A stretch of DNA of 64,000 nucleotides from Candidatus Brevefilum sp. (GCA_019428905.1 JAHYJN010000006.1:18798-82797), one strand, 5' to 3'; positions 8,624 through 18,991 are shown, numbered from the stretch's first letter. Translations and numbers: made by a program. Notes: generated by a model from the letters alone, not told the origin.

Positions 8624-10327
8624 ATGCAAAAGAGTAAATCTATCCCTTTACTGATAGCGATCATCCTGATCCTATCTCTGGCTTTAGCTGCCTGCCAGCA
8701 AGCAGCACCGGAACCGGCGCCTGAAGAATCCGGTGAAGTTGTTGTGCCAGAAGAACCTGTTGTCGAGGAACCCGCGGCTGAACGGAAAGTAGCCACCTTC
8801 ATTTGGACCCAGGAGTTTGACAACCTCAACCCCCTCTACACCAACATGTGGTTCTCGAGCATCACCCAGCAGATCTGGAACGCCTCAGCCTGGAATTTCG
8901 ATATTGAGAACAACCCCAACCCGGTGTTGGTCACAGAGATCCCCTCGCTTGAAAATGGCGGCATCTCAGCAGATGGACGCACCATCACCATTAAGCTGCG
9001 TGATGATATCGTCTGGTCAGATAATACACCGATCACAGCGGAAGATTTCGTTTTCACCTACGAAATGGTGACCAATCCAAGCAATATTGTCACAACCTCC
9101 TACCCCTACAACTTGATTACTGCAATCTCTACCCCAGACGAGCTAACTGTTGTGGCTGAATTCGAAGAAGCCTTTGTGCCTTGGGTGGCGAATTTATGGC
9201 GGTTTGTCCTTCCGAAGCACGTCCTCCAGCCGGTATTTGATGCTGAGGGCACCATCGACGCCGCTCCCTGGAACCTGGCACCAACTGTCTCTGCAGGTCC
9301 CTATGTCTTTGCCGAATGGGAATCCGGCAGCTATACACGCTTTGTGCGGAACGAAAACTATTACAACGAACCTGCCAAAATTGACGAGATCTTCTTCCGC
9401 TTTGTGCCGGATGATGCCTCTCAGGTGGCAGCGCTGCGCACCGGCGATGGTGATCTGGGAACCTTCATCTCCCAAGCCGATATCCCAACACTTGAAGCCG
9501 CCGGGGTAGAGGTGTTTGCTGTCGTTTCCGGTTATGACGAGGGCTGGTTCATTTACTTTGGCGAAGAAGCCCATCCTGCACTCTCTGATGTGCGTGTGCG
9601 CCAGGCCATTGCCCTGTGTTTTGACCGGCCAAGCATTAACCGCGACCTCTTATTGGGTCTAACAGAACCAGCAGTCACTTACTGGGATAACACCCCATAC
9701 GCCAACCCCAACCTGGATGCTTACCCCTATGACCCAGCAGCCGGTATGGCGCTCCTCGATGAAGCAGGCTGGGTTGACAGCAACGGTGATGGTATTCGCG
9801 ATAAAGACGGCGTCGAGCTCACGTTGATCCATGGCACCACCTCACGCGAGATCCGACAGGATACCCAGGCGGTTGCCCAACAGAACCTGGCTGAATGCGG
9901 CATCCAGCTGGATCTTTTAAGCTACTCAGCAGATGTTTACTTCCAGAGCTACGGCGGCGGCGGGCCATTACCCACGGGCGAGTTGGATATTGGTCAATTC
10001 TCATCAACCGAAGCCTTCCCGGATCCCGACACTAGCCGTTGGTTATGCAATGAAATCCCCACCGATGAATACCCGGATGGGATCAACGACCAAAAGATTT
10101 GTGATCCTGAACTGGATGAGCTTTTCCGCTTGCAATCCACCCAAATTGATTTCGAAGAGCGGCAGCAAACCATCTGGCACATCGGAGAGATCATGTACGA
10201 GAATGTTTACTGGCTGGGTGTCTGGCAAGACCTGGACACATGGGCAGTCAGCGCTCGCCTGACAAATGTTAATATTTCAGGTGCCGATCCATTCTATAGC
10301 ATTGCCGAATGGGATATCGTCCAATAG
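8624..10327 (+). CDS. ABC transporter substrate-binding lipoprotein, family 5 (peptide/nickel type)
   Basis: The N-terminus is a lipoprotein signal: a hydrophobic run SIPLLIAIILILSLAL followed by the lipobox ALAAC, with Cys near residue 24, then an acidic Pro/Glu-rich linker. The body matches family 5 solute-binding proteins that carry oligopeptides, dipeptides, nickel or sugars, with segments such as ITIKLRDDIVWSDN and SDVRVRQAIALCFDR. It would sit on the outer face of the membrane and deliver substrate to the two permeases downstream. AAGGAG before ATG 8624 supports this start. The exact ligand is unknown; the hydrolase at the end of the operon suggests an acylated amino acid or peptide. 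Confidence 0.93.
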   Translation: MQKSKSIPLLIAIILILSLALAACQQAAPEPAPEESGEVVVPEEPVVEEPAAERKVATFIWTQEFDNLNPLYTNMWFSSITQQIWNASAWNFDIENNPNPVLVTEIPSLENGGISADGRTITIKLRDDIVWSDNTPITAEDFVFTYEMVTNPSNIVTTSYPYNLITAISTPDELTVVAEFEEAFVPWVANLWRFVLPKHVLQPVFDAEGTIDAAPWNLAPTVSAGPYVFAEWESGSYTRFVRNENYYNEPAKIDEIFFRFVPDDASQVAALRTGDGDLGTFISQADIPTLEAAGVEVFAVVSGYDEGWFIYFGEEAHPALSDVRVRQAIALCFDRPSINRDLLLGLTEPAVTYWDNTPYANPNLDAYPYDPAAGMALLDEAGWVDSNGDGIRDKDGVELTLIHGTTSREIRQDTQAVAQQNLAECGIQLDLLSYSADVYFQSYGGGGPLPTGELDIGQFSSTEAFPDPDTSRWLCNEIPTDEYPDGINDQKICDPELDELFRLQSTQIDFEERQQTIWHIGEIMYENVYWLGVWQDLDTWAVSARLTNVNISGADPFYSIAEWDIVQ

Positions 10328-10343
10328 TTCGTTAACAAATGAT

Positions 10344-10376
10344 GATGAAGCTGGGTTGTTGAAACCCAGCTTCATC
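10344..10376 (+). promoter_or_regulatory. Strong intercistronic hairpin between binding protein and permease genes
   Basis: GATGAAGCTGGGTT and AACCCAGCTTCATC form a perfect 14-bp stem with a 5-nt loop. No T-tract follows, so it is more likely a 3'-end protecting or partial-readthrough element than a full terminator. It would favour higher levels of the binding protein mRNA than of the permease mRNA, as is common in ABC transporter operons. Confidence 0.65.
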
Positions 10377-10446
10377 CTAATCCCAAGTTGGCTTTTTCCG
10401 CAGAAAAAGTCTTTCACTCTTATCATTCCTTATCGGAGGTGGCGCG

Positions 10447-11478
10447 ATGACTCGTTATATCATCCGGCGTATCCTGCAATCCATCCCCCTCTTGCTCATC
10501 ATCAGCCTGATCTTGTTTGTGCTGCTTAACAGCATCGGTGACCCCCTGGCCATGATGGGCGGCCGCAATCCCACCCGCCCAGAAGACAGAGCCCGCCTCG
10601 CGAGGCAGTTGGGCCTCGATAAACCCGTTACAACCCAATATATTTATTGGCTGATCGGCAACGATTGGACCTTGATCGATGTCGACGGTGACGGCATCCC
10701 CGACACACCAGGCATACGCAAAGGCGTATTGCGGGGCGATTTTGGGACATCCATCGTCACCCGGGGCAAACCGGTCATCGAGATCATCTGGGAGCGAGTG
10801 CCCAACACCCTGTTGCTAATGATCCCAGCCCAGATTGTGATCCTTGTATTGGGATTGATTGTTGGCACCTACTCCGCCCTGCGCCAATATTCCTGGATCG
10901 ATAACGCCATCACCACACTTTCATTTGTCGGCTTTTCCATGCCGATTTTCCTGATTGCCTTATTGAGCATTTATTTATTTGCCGTTTTATTTCAACGCTG
11001 GGGGCTGCCCAACCTGCCAGCAAACGGCATGTTCGATCCCCAGGTGGGCAAAACCGCCGGCCAAGTCGCCAAACATATGATCCTGCCCCTCTTCAGCATT
11101 GCCTTCATCGATGTTGCCCGCTACAGCCGCTACATCCGCAGCGCCATGCTCGAAGTGATGAGCCAGGATTACATCCGTACCGCCAAAGCCAAAGGGCTCA
11201 AACGCTATTACATCATCTTTATCCACGCCTTACGCAACGCCTTTCTGCCCATCGTGACCCTGGTCGGTTTGGATTTACCCTTCTTGCTAGCTGGCGCGGT
11301 CGTCACCGAGCGGATCTTCGCCTGGCCGGGAATGGGTCGATTATTCCTAGACCATTTGCAGCGCGCAGATGGACCGGTGGTGATGGGCATTGTAATCATC
11401 CTGGCTGTTTTTGTGGTTTTATCTCAAATATTGACAGATATCACGTATGCAGCCCTTGACCCAAGGATTCGCTATTAA
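10447..11478 (+). CDS. ABC transporter permease, DppB/OppB type
   Basis: The 343-residue protein starts with the typical MTRYIIRRILQSIPLLLIISLILFVL helix and has about six membrane spans. The cytoplasmic EAA loop DYIRTAKAKGLKRYYIIFIHALRNAF is present near residues 240-265 and ends in the family's usual TERIFAWPGMGRL. GGAGG precedes the ATG. One difference from the common form is a roughly 15-residue Asp/Gly-rich stretch, LIDVDGDGIPDTPGIRKG, in the first periplasmic loop. It pairs with the second permease at 11550. Confidence 0.95.
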   Translation: MTRYIIRRILQSIPLLLIISLILFVLLNSIGDPLAMMGGRNPTRPEDRARLARQLGLDKPVTTQYIYWLIGNDWTLIDVDGDGIPDTPGIRKGVLRGDFGTSIVTRGKPVIEIIWERVPNTLLLMIPAQIVILVLGLIVGTYSALRQYSWIDNAITTLSFVGFSMPIFLIALLSIYLFAVLFQRWGLPNLPANGMFDPQVGKTAGQVAKHMILPLFSIAFIDVARYSRYIRSAMLEVMSQDYIRTAKAKGLKRYYIIFIHALRNAFLPIVTLVGLDLPFLLAGAVVTERIFAWPGMGRLFLDHLQRADGPVVMGIVIILAVFVVLSQILTDITYAALDPRIRY

Positions 11479-11549
11479 TCATGATCAGGCACCGCTGCCG
11501 GAGAAATCAATGATTTCTGGTTGGCAAGGTAAAAGTTTGGAGAAAAATC

Positions 11550-12500
11550 ATGGCAACCCTAGATAAACCAATGGATAACAAAATCCTGGAAAACAACTAT
11601 GAGAACCCGCCGCTTAGCTTGGGACAAATGGCCTGGCGCCGTTTCAGACGCCATAAATTAGCGATGACCAGCGTCGCATTACTGGTGTTGTTAATGCTGT
11701 TCATCTTTGGCGGCGCACTGATTTATTCTGAAGCAGACGCCAATTTCAACGATACCACCCGTCGGCTGGAACCGCCCTCCGCAGAACATCCCTTTGGCAC
11801 GGATACCATTGGGCGGGACATCTTAGCGCGCACCATTTACGGTGGTCAGATCTCAATCTTAATTGGGTTGACGGCTGTCATCGTCCAGATTGTCGTTGGG
11901 GTGCTGATAGGCGCCCTTTCAGGTTATTACGGCGGCTGGATCGATAGTGTGCTGATGCGCTTCACGGAGGCCATCATGACCATCCCCCTCCTATTCTTGC
12001 TGCTGGTGATGGCAAAATTCTTCGCCGGAAAATTCCCAAATATCACCCTTTTCGGGCGGACCTTTAGCGGCAGCGTGGTGGTGATTGTGTTGATCATCGG
12101 TCTCTCAAGCTGGCCGCGCCTGGCCCGCATCGTGCGGGCGGAATTCTTGTGCCTGAAGGAGAACGACTTTATCCTGGCTGCCCGTGCGACCGGCACGTCC
12201 AATACACAAATCATGTTCAAACATATTTTGCCAAATACCGTGGCACCTATCGTGGTGACTGCAACCCTGGCTGTAGCAGGCGCTATCATCTCGGAAGCGT
12301 ATATCAGCTTTTTAGGCCTTGGCGTTCAACCCCCAACCGCAACCTGGGGCAACATGATCACGGGCGCCACCACATACATCGAATATGCCCCCTGGATCTG
12401 GTTTTTCCCAGGTGTCTTGATTTTGTTGACCGTACTAAGCATTAATTTTTTAGGTGATGGCTTGCGAGATGCGCTTGATCCTCGCAGCAGGCCGGAATAG
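11550..12500 (+). CDS. ABC transporter permease, DppC/OppC type
   Basis: The 316-residue protein has the N-terminal WRRFRRHKLAMTSVALLVLL helix, the HPFGTDTIGRDILARTIYGGQISI signature that opens the BPD transporter domain, and an EAA loop around NDFILAARATGTSNTQIMFKHILPN. It ends with the conserved FLGDGLRDALDPR. It forms the membrane channel together with the product of the preceding gene. A GGAG site precedes ATG 11550. Confidence 0.95.
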   Translation: MATLDKPMDNKILENNYENPPLSLGQMAWRRFRRHKLAMTSVALLVLLMLFIFGGALIYSEADANFNDTTRRLEPPSAEHPFGTDTIGRDILARTIYGGQISILIGLTAVIVQIVVGVLIGALSGYYGGWIDSVLMRFTEAIMTIPLLFLLLVMAKFFAGKFPNITLFGRTFSGSVVVIVLIIGLSSWPRLARIVRAEFLCLKENDFILAARATGTSNTQIMFKHILPNTVAPIVVTATLAVAGAIISEAYISFLGLGVQPPTATWGNMITGATTYIEYAPWIWFFPGVLILLTVLSINFLGDGLRDALDPRSRPE

Positions 12501-12507
12501 GTGTATC

Positions 12508-13503
12508 ATGGAACAAGAAACCCCTTTACTGAACCTGGTTGATCTCTACGTCCAATTTAATACCCCTGAAGGGACGATTTATGCCGTCAACGGTGTCTCC
12601 TTTGATATCTATGAAGGTGATGCCGTCGCCATTGTCGGTGAAAGCGGCTGCGGTAAATCGGTCTGTATGATGTCCATCTTGGGGTTGATCCCCATCCCAC
12701 CCGGGGAGATACCGGCAGGGAAGGCTATTTTTGAAGATCGTGACCTTTTACAGCTTTCAGAAAAAGAATTGGAACAGGTGCGCGGGCAAAAGATCGGTAT
12801 GATCTTTCAAGACCCAATGACCTCACTCAACCCGGTCCTGACCTTAGGCCGTCAATTGACCGAAGCGCTCATACGTCATTTTCGTCTTTCTTCAGAGGAA
12901 GCTGATCAACGGGCGATTGAACTGATGCAATTGGTGGGAATTTCCGATCCGGAACGGCGGTTAAAAAATTACCCGCACCAGTTTTCGGGCGGCATGCGCC
13001 AGCGTGTGATGATCGCTATGATGCTGGCCTGCAACCCCAAGCTGTTGATCGCAGATGAACCCACCACCGCACTGGATGTGACCATCCAAGCCCAAATCGT
13101 CGATCTCGTGCTGGAAATTCGCAAAAAGATCAATATGTCGCTGATCTGGATCACTCACGACCTCGGTGTGGTAGCAAACGTGGCCGACCGTGTGCTGGTG
13201 ATGTACGGCGGCACGATTGTCGAAGAAGCACATGTCGACCAGCTTTATGAACAGCCCCAGCACCCCTACACCATAGCACTCCTGGCCGCCTTGCCCAATG
13301 TCAATCAACGCCGCTCTAGCCGTCTAAAATCCATCCCGGGTGCTCCACCGATTATTATGAGCGAACTAGTTGGCTGCCCCTTTGCCCCCCGCTGTGAATT
13401 TGTTATCGATCGCTGCCACCAAGAACGGCCGCTGCTAGAAAACATCAGCCACAACCACAAAGCTGCCTGTTTTGTCAACCCTTACACAGGAGAAGCCAAA
13501 TGA
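12508..13503 (+). CDS. ABC transporter ATP-binding protein, DppD/OppD type
   Basis: Walker A GESGCGKS, the Q-loop region [12 protein letters not shown], the signature SGGMRQR, Walker [14 protein letters not shown] and the switch histidine ITHDLG are all present. The C-terminal oligopeptide extension holds the cysteine cluster CPFAPRCEF...DRC...C, which in this family can bind an iron-sulfur cluster. Start ATG 12508 follows the previous stop by 7 bases and fits the start of the conserved domain; an in-frame start at 12454 would overlap the permease gene. The stop overlaps the next start (ATGA), so the two ATPases are translationally coupled. Confidence 0.95.
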   Translation: MEQETPLLNLVDLYVQFNTPEGTIYAVNGVSFDIYEGDAVAIVGESGCGKSVCMMSILGLIPIPPGEIPAGKAIFEDRDLLQLSEKELEQVRGQKIGMIFQDPMTSLNPVLTLGRQLTEALIRHFRLSSEEADQRAIELMQLVGISDPERRLKNYPHQFSGGMRQRVMIAMMLACNPKLLIADEPTTALDVTIQAQIVDLVLEIRKKINMSLIWITHDLGVVANVADRVLVMYGGTIVEEAHVDQLYEQPQHPYTIALLAALPNVNQRRSSRLKSIPGAPPIIMSELVGCPFAPRCEFVIDRCHQERPLLENISHNHKAACFVNPYTGEAK

Positions 13504-14522
13504 ATGATCGCCTGCCTTCCACACAAGTATTGGTCAGCGTAAAAGGGTTGAAAAAATATTTCCCGATTAAGCGCGGCATTATTTTTGAAAGAACGGTGGG
13601 GTTGGTTGAAGCCGTCAATGACCTGACCTTTGACATTTATCGGGGTGAAACCTTAGGCCTGGTTGGCGAAAGCGGCTGTGGCAAGACCACCGCTGGCAGG
13701 ACCATCTTAGGCCTATACCCTGCCACCGACGGCACTGTCAAAATCGATGAAATTGATGTTTCAACAGCGCAGGCTGATGAAATGCATCAGCTGCGCCGTA
13801 AAGCACAGATGATCTTTCAAGACCCCTTTGCATCCCTTAATCCCCGCTGGACGGTCTCAGCCATTGTGGGTGAACCGATCAATGTCCATCACCTTGAGAC
13901 CGATAGCAAGAAAAAGAACGAACGGGTCCGAGAATTACTCGAGATGGTGGGGTTAAGCGGCCGCTACCTGAACCGCTTCCCCCATGAATTTTCTGGCGGT
14001 CAACGCCAGCGGATTGGGATAGCCCGGGCTTTGGCGTCCAACCCCGATTTCATCGTTTGTGATGAACCCATCGCCGCCCTTGATGTCTCGATCCAGGCCC
14101 AGGTGGTCAACCTGCTGGAAGATCTGCAAGCCCAGCTCGGCTTGACCTACCTGTTTATCGCCCACGACCTGAGTATGGTTCGGCATATCTGCAATCGTGT
14201 GGCGGTGATGTACCTGGGTTGCATGGCTGAGCTGGCTGAAAGCAATACCCTCTATGAGCATCCACTGCACCCTTACACCCAGGCGTTGCTTTCTGCGGTG
14301 CCTGTGCCAGACCCGAAACTATCTCGCAAACGCCAGCGCATCATTCTAGAGGGTGATGTCCCCAGCTCAATATCCCCGCCGTCAGGCTGCCGCTTTCATA
14401 CCCGCTGCCCTATCGCGCAACCCCATTGCAGCGAGGTTGTGCCAACATGGCGAGAAGTACAGCCGGGCCATTTCGTTGCCTGCCACGAGGTAGAACCAAA
14501 ATCAATCCCGGCGCAACCCTAA
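13500..14522 (+). CDS. ABC transporter ATP-binding protein, DppF/OppF type
   Basis: The 340-residue ATPase has Walker A GESGCGKT, Q-loop MIFQDPFASLNPR, signature SGGQRQRIGIARALASNP, Walker B FIVCDEPIAALDVS and H-loop IAHDLSM. The C-terminal part includes the oligopeptide domain with CRFHTRCPIAQPHC. It overlaps the upstream ATPase gene by four bases. The two ATPases form the heterodimeric motor of the transporter. Confidence 0.95.
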   Translation: MNDRLPSTQVLVSVKGLKKYFPIKRGIIFERTVGLVEAVNDLTFDIYRGETLGLVGESGCGKTTAGRTILGLYPATDGTVKIDEIDVSTAQADEMHQLRRKAQMIFQDPFASLNPRWTVSAIVGEPINVHHLETDSKKKNERVRELLEMVGLSGRYLNRFPHEFSGGQRQRIGIARALASNPDFIVCDEPIAALDVSIQAQVVNLLEDLQAQLGLTYLFIAHDLSMVRHICNRVAVMYLGCMAELAESNTLYEHPLHPYTQALLSAVPVPDPKLSRKRQRIILEGDVPSSISPPSGCRFHTRCPIAQPHCSEVVPTWREVQPGHFVACHEVEPKSIPAQP

Positions 14523-14543
14523 CCAACCTACAAAGGAAAGCCT

Positions 14544-15671
14544 ATGCCGCACACAACTCAACTTGGAACAGCCGTCTCGCGCCCCGGAAGCATCCAGTAT
14601 GGGCAGTGGGATGCCTTCACCCACGCCACCGGGCATATTGAATTCTTGCCGGTCATTATCGCCCAGGGGAAAGAACCAGGACCCTGCATCTGGCTGACGG
14701 CTGCCATCCATGGTGTTGAGCACACCGGCCCCTGGGTGCTCCATGCGTTATTGACCCAGGACCTGGTTGAAAAACTGCATGGGACCATTATCGCCATCCC
14801 CTCACTGTGCCCGGTTGGCTTACGGGTCAATGAATATGTGCCTTACATCGTTGAGAAAAATCCGAACCGGCTGTGGCCCGAGGACAAGCCCAAACCCGCC
14901 CAACCCGACCCGGAAAAGCGCCCGCCATTCCCCCTGGAAACTGCCTATCAACGCTTATTTGAAAGAATCAAGGAAACTGCCAATTTCCTGATCGATTATC
15001 ACAACGCTTCGATCGGGTCGATTCCCTTCGCCTTTCGGGATCGCGTCCTCTACCGGGAAGACAAAAACCTGGAGGAAAATAAAACTGAAGCCCAGCAATT
15101 GGCAGGCCGCTTGGATAAAATGTTGACAGCATTTGGCTTCACGATCGTCAATGAAAACCTGGTTGAGAAATACATCGACGAAGATTTGCACCGCTCAACC
15201 TCTGGCGCCGTCCTTATGAAGGGGCGCATTCCAGCTTTCACCGTGGAATTGGGCGGCGGTCAAATGCCAGACAGGGCTATTGTCACAGCGGCTGTGGCAG
15301 GCACCCGTAATGTCCTGCGTTGGGCCGGTATGCTCCCTGGAGAAATGGAACCGATCAGCGGCATTACCATCATCGACCCAGGCTATCCAGTACGCACCTC
15401 GGTCCGCACCCGCATGCCGGGTCCAGGTGTTGCGATTCATCTCAAAGAACCCGGGGAGATGGTTGCCATAGACGAACCCATCGCTGAATTGCAAGATATT
15501 TGGGGGCGACCCCTGCCACAAAGCCCGCTTGTTTCTGACCGGGAGGGGTTTATCCTGAGTCGCAGCCATGGCATCTTCTTTGATCAAGGGGAAGCGATTT
15601 ATCATATGGCCATCCGCGATGAAGAGCCCCTACTCGGTCCCTACCCACGGGACTTCTTCAAAGAAAATTAA
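14544..15671 (+). CDS. Succinylglutamate desuccinylase/aspartoacylase family zinc hydrolase
   Basis: The 375-residue protein belongs to the M14-like AstE/AspA family. The first zinc ligands are seen as AIHGVEH (His near 56 and Glu near 59), a further His is in LIDYHNAS, and a candidate catalytic Glu is in FTVELGGG near residue 237. Such enzymes remove acyl groups from amino acids or act as carboxypeptidases. The gene lies 21 bases after the transporter ATPase gene with its own AGGA site, so it is probably the last gene of the operon and processes the imported compound. The substrate is not determined by sequence. Confidence 0.85.
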   Translation: MPHTTQLGTAVSRPGSIQYGQWDAFTHATGHIEFLPVIIAQGKEPGPCIWLTAAIHGVEHTGPWVLHALLTQDLVEKLHGTIIAIPSLCPVGLRVNEYVPYIVEKNPNRLWPEDKPKPAQPDPEKRPPFPLETAYQRLFERIKETANFLIDYHNASIGSIPFAFRDRVLYREDKNLEENKTEAQQLAGRLDKMLTAFGFTIVNENLVEKYIDEDLHRSTSGAVLMKGRIPAFTVELGGGQMPDRAIVTAAVAGTRNVLRWAGMLPGEMEPISGITIIDPGYPVRTSVRTRMPGPGVAIHLKEPGEMVAIDEPIAELQDIWGRPLPQSPLVSDREGFILSRSHGIFFDQGEAIYHMAIRDEEPLLGPYPRDFFKEN

Positions 15672-15823
15672 CGTATTTTCAAACACTGCCACACCACAAC
15701 CCCCATCATTCAGTAACATGGCTGGCTGAACAGTTACAGGGATTCAATTAATCGTTTGTTCCTTCAATGGTCTCATTGGCATATAACTTGCAATAAAAAC
15801 CTGGAAAATAAGGAACCCGAATT

Positions 15824-16411
15824 ATGCGATTTAAACTTCTGCTGTGCCTGCTGTGCCTGTCTCTGCTGATTTCAGGGTGCGACATTCTAACCGAGATCCC
15901 TTTGCCGCCCAGTGAAACCCCGGTTTCAACCCCCACCCCGATCTCGCCGGAGGAGATCATACCATCGGCCACATTACCAGCCTATCCACCCCAGGAACCC
16001 ACACCGGACCCGCTTATAAATGCAGTTTTCACCCTCCAGCCCGGGGGCCCATTTTACCTGCCGAATTTCAACCATCCTGAGGAAGGCTGTAACTGGCTGG
16101 GCGTGGCTGGGCAGGTTTTTGATGAAAACGGCCTCGAGATCCTCAATCTAACGATCCTTGCGGGAAACAGGCTTGCCGGTGAAGACATCCTGGCAGCGAC
16201 CACCGGTGAAGCTACGGCATACGGACTGGGGGGCTATGAAATCAAACTAAGCAGCCAACCGGTCAACACATCCAACCTGTTCTGGGTCCAGGTCGTCGAT
16301 TCTGCAGGTCAATCCCTGTCGCAAAGGATCTTTTTTGATACGTTTGAAGATTGTGAGCAGAACTTGGCCCTGGTCAACTTCATCCCGCTTGAAGCCCAAA
16401 ACCTGCCCTGA
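15824..16411 (+). CDS. Hypothetical lipoprotein
   Basis: The 195-residue protein begins with a clear lipoprotein signal (MRFKLLLCLLCLSLLISGC, lipidated Cys at 19), then a Pro/Thr/Ser-rich linker and a compact domain containing CNWLGVAGQVFDENG and YEIKLSS. These segments look like a beta-sandwich carboxypeptidase-regulatory type fold, but I do not recognise a family. It is likely anchored on the outside of the membrane. AAGGAA precedes the start. Confidence 0.7.
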   Translation: MRFKLLLCLLCLSLLISGCDILTEIPLPPSETPVSTPTPISPEEIIPSATLPAYPPQEPTPDPLINAVFTLQPGGPFYLPNFNHPEEGCNWLGVAGQVFDENGLEILNLTILAGNRLAGEDILAATTGEATAYGLGGYEIKLSSQPVNTSNLFWVQVVDSAGQSLSQRIFFDTFEDCEQNLALVNFIPLEAQNLP

Positions 16412-16733
16412 ACATAGCCATCCAAAGACAACAACTTGCGCCGGTAACCGAAATGTGCCTTGAAATAACTGCCCATTCTGAAGTCCACTGGGTCTCAGTC
16501 AAGAATGGCAAGATTTAACATTATTCATCAAAATTTCATCAAAAATATTTTCAATCTCACCTTCCCATGACACTAACTAATCAGTGAACTGCCCAAACAA
16601 CTTCTAGGATTGGAGCACCTAAACCATCTTTCAAGATCGCGATTTAGTGGATGCCAAAAGGATGGTTTTGCGGTAGATTCATACGAAACAAAGGATTCGT
16701 GAGGGAACCAACGCGTTTACACCTGGAAAACCA
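16412..16733. other. Intergenic region before the secreted metalloprotease
   Basis: These 322 bases hold no convincing open reading frame and no strong hairpin. I see no well-matched promoter. Confidence 0.5.
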
Positions 16734-18770
16734 ATGAATAACAAATCATCACTGCCAATGATCCTGACCATCGCCCTGGTGGTGGCATTGTGCTGCCTGT
16801 GTATCAGCCTGGTCTTGCTGGCCAGCGGCGCGATCTTGATTGCCCAACCCGGAATAAATCAAGAACCCACATCCGTGGTGATCGAACAGCCCCTGCCCAA
16901 CCTGGTTCCCCCAACCCTTGAGGCTAGCCCAGTGCCCCCAATAGAGCCCATGCCTGAAATCCCGTTTGATAGACTGGCCGAAAACCTCGAAACCCTCAAA
17001 GACACGGACGTACCGATCAATGATCCCATCGAACTGGCAGGACGCCTGGGCGGCAAGGGGGAGATCCCCAGGACCTTCCCAGACCCCCATGCACCTTATC
17101 AAGTCGGTGATTCGAAGGCGTTCTGGGCCACCAATGTCGACAACAGCGAAAACTTCCGCGTCACAGCCACCCTCCGCTACCTTGGCCAACATGTCTACTT
17201 TTGGATCGAGAACAGTGTGGATTACATTGAGGAAGATCTGATCGTATTAGGAGATACCTTTGACCAGCAAATCTACCCCACGACGCGGGCTTTCTTTGGC
17301 AGTGAATGGAACCCGGGTGTGGACAACGATCCAAGAATCCATATCTTGTATGCCAGCGGATTGGGGAAATCCTTGGCTGGCTATTACTCATCTGCAGATC
17401 AACTCCATCCAGATGCCCATGAGTACTCCAATGCACATGAAATGTTCCTGATCAATGCTGACAACATTCAGCTATGGCATAACAGCATTTACAGCACCCT
17501 GGCTCACGAACTCCAGCACATGATCCACTGGCACATCGACAAAAACGAAGAGACCTGGCTTAACGAAGGCTTTTCCATGCTATCAGAGATCATCAACGGG
17601 TATGACCCTGGCGGCTTTAATCGTTTTTACCTCCAGAATACAGACCTCCAGCTTACCGATTGGGGAGCCAATATCGGTGAGAATGCCCCGCATTATGGGG
17701 CAGCCATGCTCTTCACAGCCTACTTCCATGACCGCTTCGGTGAAGATGTCACCCGGGCGGTGGTCGCCAATCAGAAAAATGGCATGGAAAGCATCACTGC
17801 TGTCCTGGCTGACCTCGAAATCCGGGATCCACTCACCGGTCAAATCATGACTGCCGAAGATGTGTTCGTGGATTGGGCGGTGACCAATTTCCTCGCCGAT
17901 CCAACCGTGGCTGACGGCCGCTTTACCTACAGCACCTTCGCAGATATTCAGCCCGCATTACCCAGCCAGAGCATCAACACCTGCCCAATGGATCTATCCA
18001 CCTCTGATGTCGCCCAATTTGGTGTGGACACCATCAAAATCACTTGCAGCGGTGATTACACCCTGACCTTCGATGGGAGTAGCACAACCAACCTACTGCC
18101 GGTCGCGCCGTATTCGGGTGAGACATTTTTTTGGTCCAACCAGGGTGACCACTCCAACATGCACCTCCAACGCGCATTCGACCTGACCGCAATGAGTGGT
18201 CGAGTAGAGATGACCTACCAAACCTGGTATGACCTTGAGAAGGACTATGATTATGTCTTCGTCTCGGCCTCAACCGATGGCGAAAACTGGCACATTCTTA
18301 ACACCACCTCCTGCACAACCGAGAATCCCTCCGGCAACAGCTATGGCTGCGGCTTGAATGGTCAGTCGGTCGGCTGGCAGCTGGAGCGGGTTGACCTGAC
18401 ACCTTTCGCAGGGAAGCTCGTCACCGTACGCTTTGACTACATCACCGACGCCGCCGTCAATGGGGATGGGATGGTGATTGACGATATCCGGGTGGAGGCC
18501 ATCAATTATTTTACTGATTTCGAAGCTGATGATGGCGGTTGGCAGGGGGAAGGCTTTGTTCGTGTCCAAAACACCCTGCCCCAATTTTTCCGAGTTTCGC
18601 TGATCACGTATGGCGATGAGGTCAATGTGGTTCACCTGGAACTGGGCGAAGACAACCGGATTGAGGTGGACATCAAATTAGGTGAGGATATCGAATCGGT
18701 TGTAGTGGTCATCAGCGGTACCACACCCTACACACGTCAACGGGCAATTTACCAGGTGGGCATCGAGTAA
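16734..18770 (+). CDS. Secreted zinc metalloprotease with C-terminal beta-sandwich domains
   Basis: The 678-residue protein has an N-terminal membrane-spanning or signal segment (residues 6-38) and a Pro-rich linker. The metalloprotease core follows, with HELQHMIHW (HExxH near residue 260) and WLNEGFS about 17 residues later, where the Glu is a likely third zinc ligand. This arrangement resembles hyicolysin-like (M30) and immune-inhibitor-A-like (M6) proteases. The C-terminal 250 residues include a jelly-roll-like domain with FDLTAMSGRVEMTYQTWYD and GKLVTVRFDYITDAAVNGDG, typical of MAM/InhA-associated domains. It probably degrades extracellular protein. Confidence 0.85.
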   Translation: MNNKSSLPMILTIALVVALCCLCISLVLLASGAILIAQPGINQEPTSVVIEQPLPNLVPPTLEASPVPPIEPMPEIPFDRLAENLETLKDTDVPINDPIELAGRLGGKGEIPRTFPDPHAPYQVGDSKAFWATNVDNSENFRVTATLRYLGQHVYFWIENSVDYIEEDLIVLGDTFDQQIYPTTRAFFGSEWNPGVDNDPRIHILYASGLGKSLAGYYSSADQLHPDAHEYSNAHEMFLINADNIQLWHNSIYSTLAHELQHMIHWHIDKNEETWLNEGFSMLSEIINGYDPGGFNRFYLQNTDLQLTDWGANIGENAPHYGAAMLFTAYFHDRFGEDVTRAVVANQKNGMESITAVLADLEIRDPLTGQIMTAEDVFVDWAVTNFLADPTVADGRFTYSTFADIQPALPSQSINTCPMDLSTSDVAQFGVDTIKITCSGDYTLTFDGSSTTNLLPVAPYSGETFFWSNQGDHSNMHLQRAFDLTAMSGRVEMTYQTWYDLEKDYDYVFVSASTDGENWHILNTTSCTTENPSGNSYGCGLNGQSVGWQLERVDLTPFAGKLVTVRFDYITDAAVNGDGMVIDDIRVEAINYFTDFEADDGGWQGEGFVRVQNTLPQFFRVSLITYGDEVNVVHLELGEDNRIEVDIKLGEDIESVVVVISGTTPYTRQRAIYQVGIE

Positions 18771-18991
18771 CCCAATGACTAATTCTTTAGATAAATTCTA
18801 ATAAAATGATCTTAATGAATGTTTCTTCGGCGATCATCGAAATTGCTCATTAAACAAGGATGGTTTCATTACATTACCTTGAAGTTTTATCCAGTAAAAA
18901 ATTTCACAATCTACGAATTGAATAAATCAAAGAACTTAACCCTGCCTGAATCTTCGCCAAGAAAATAGCACAAACAATTGAAAATAATTCA

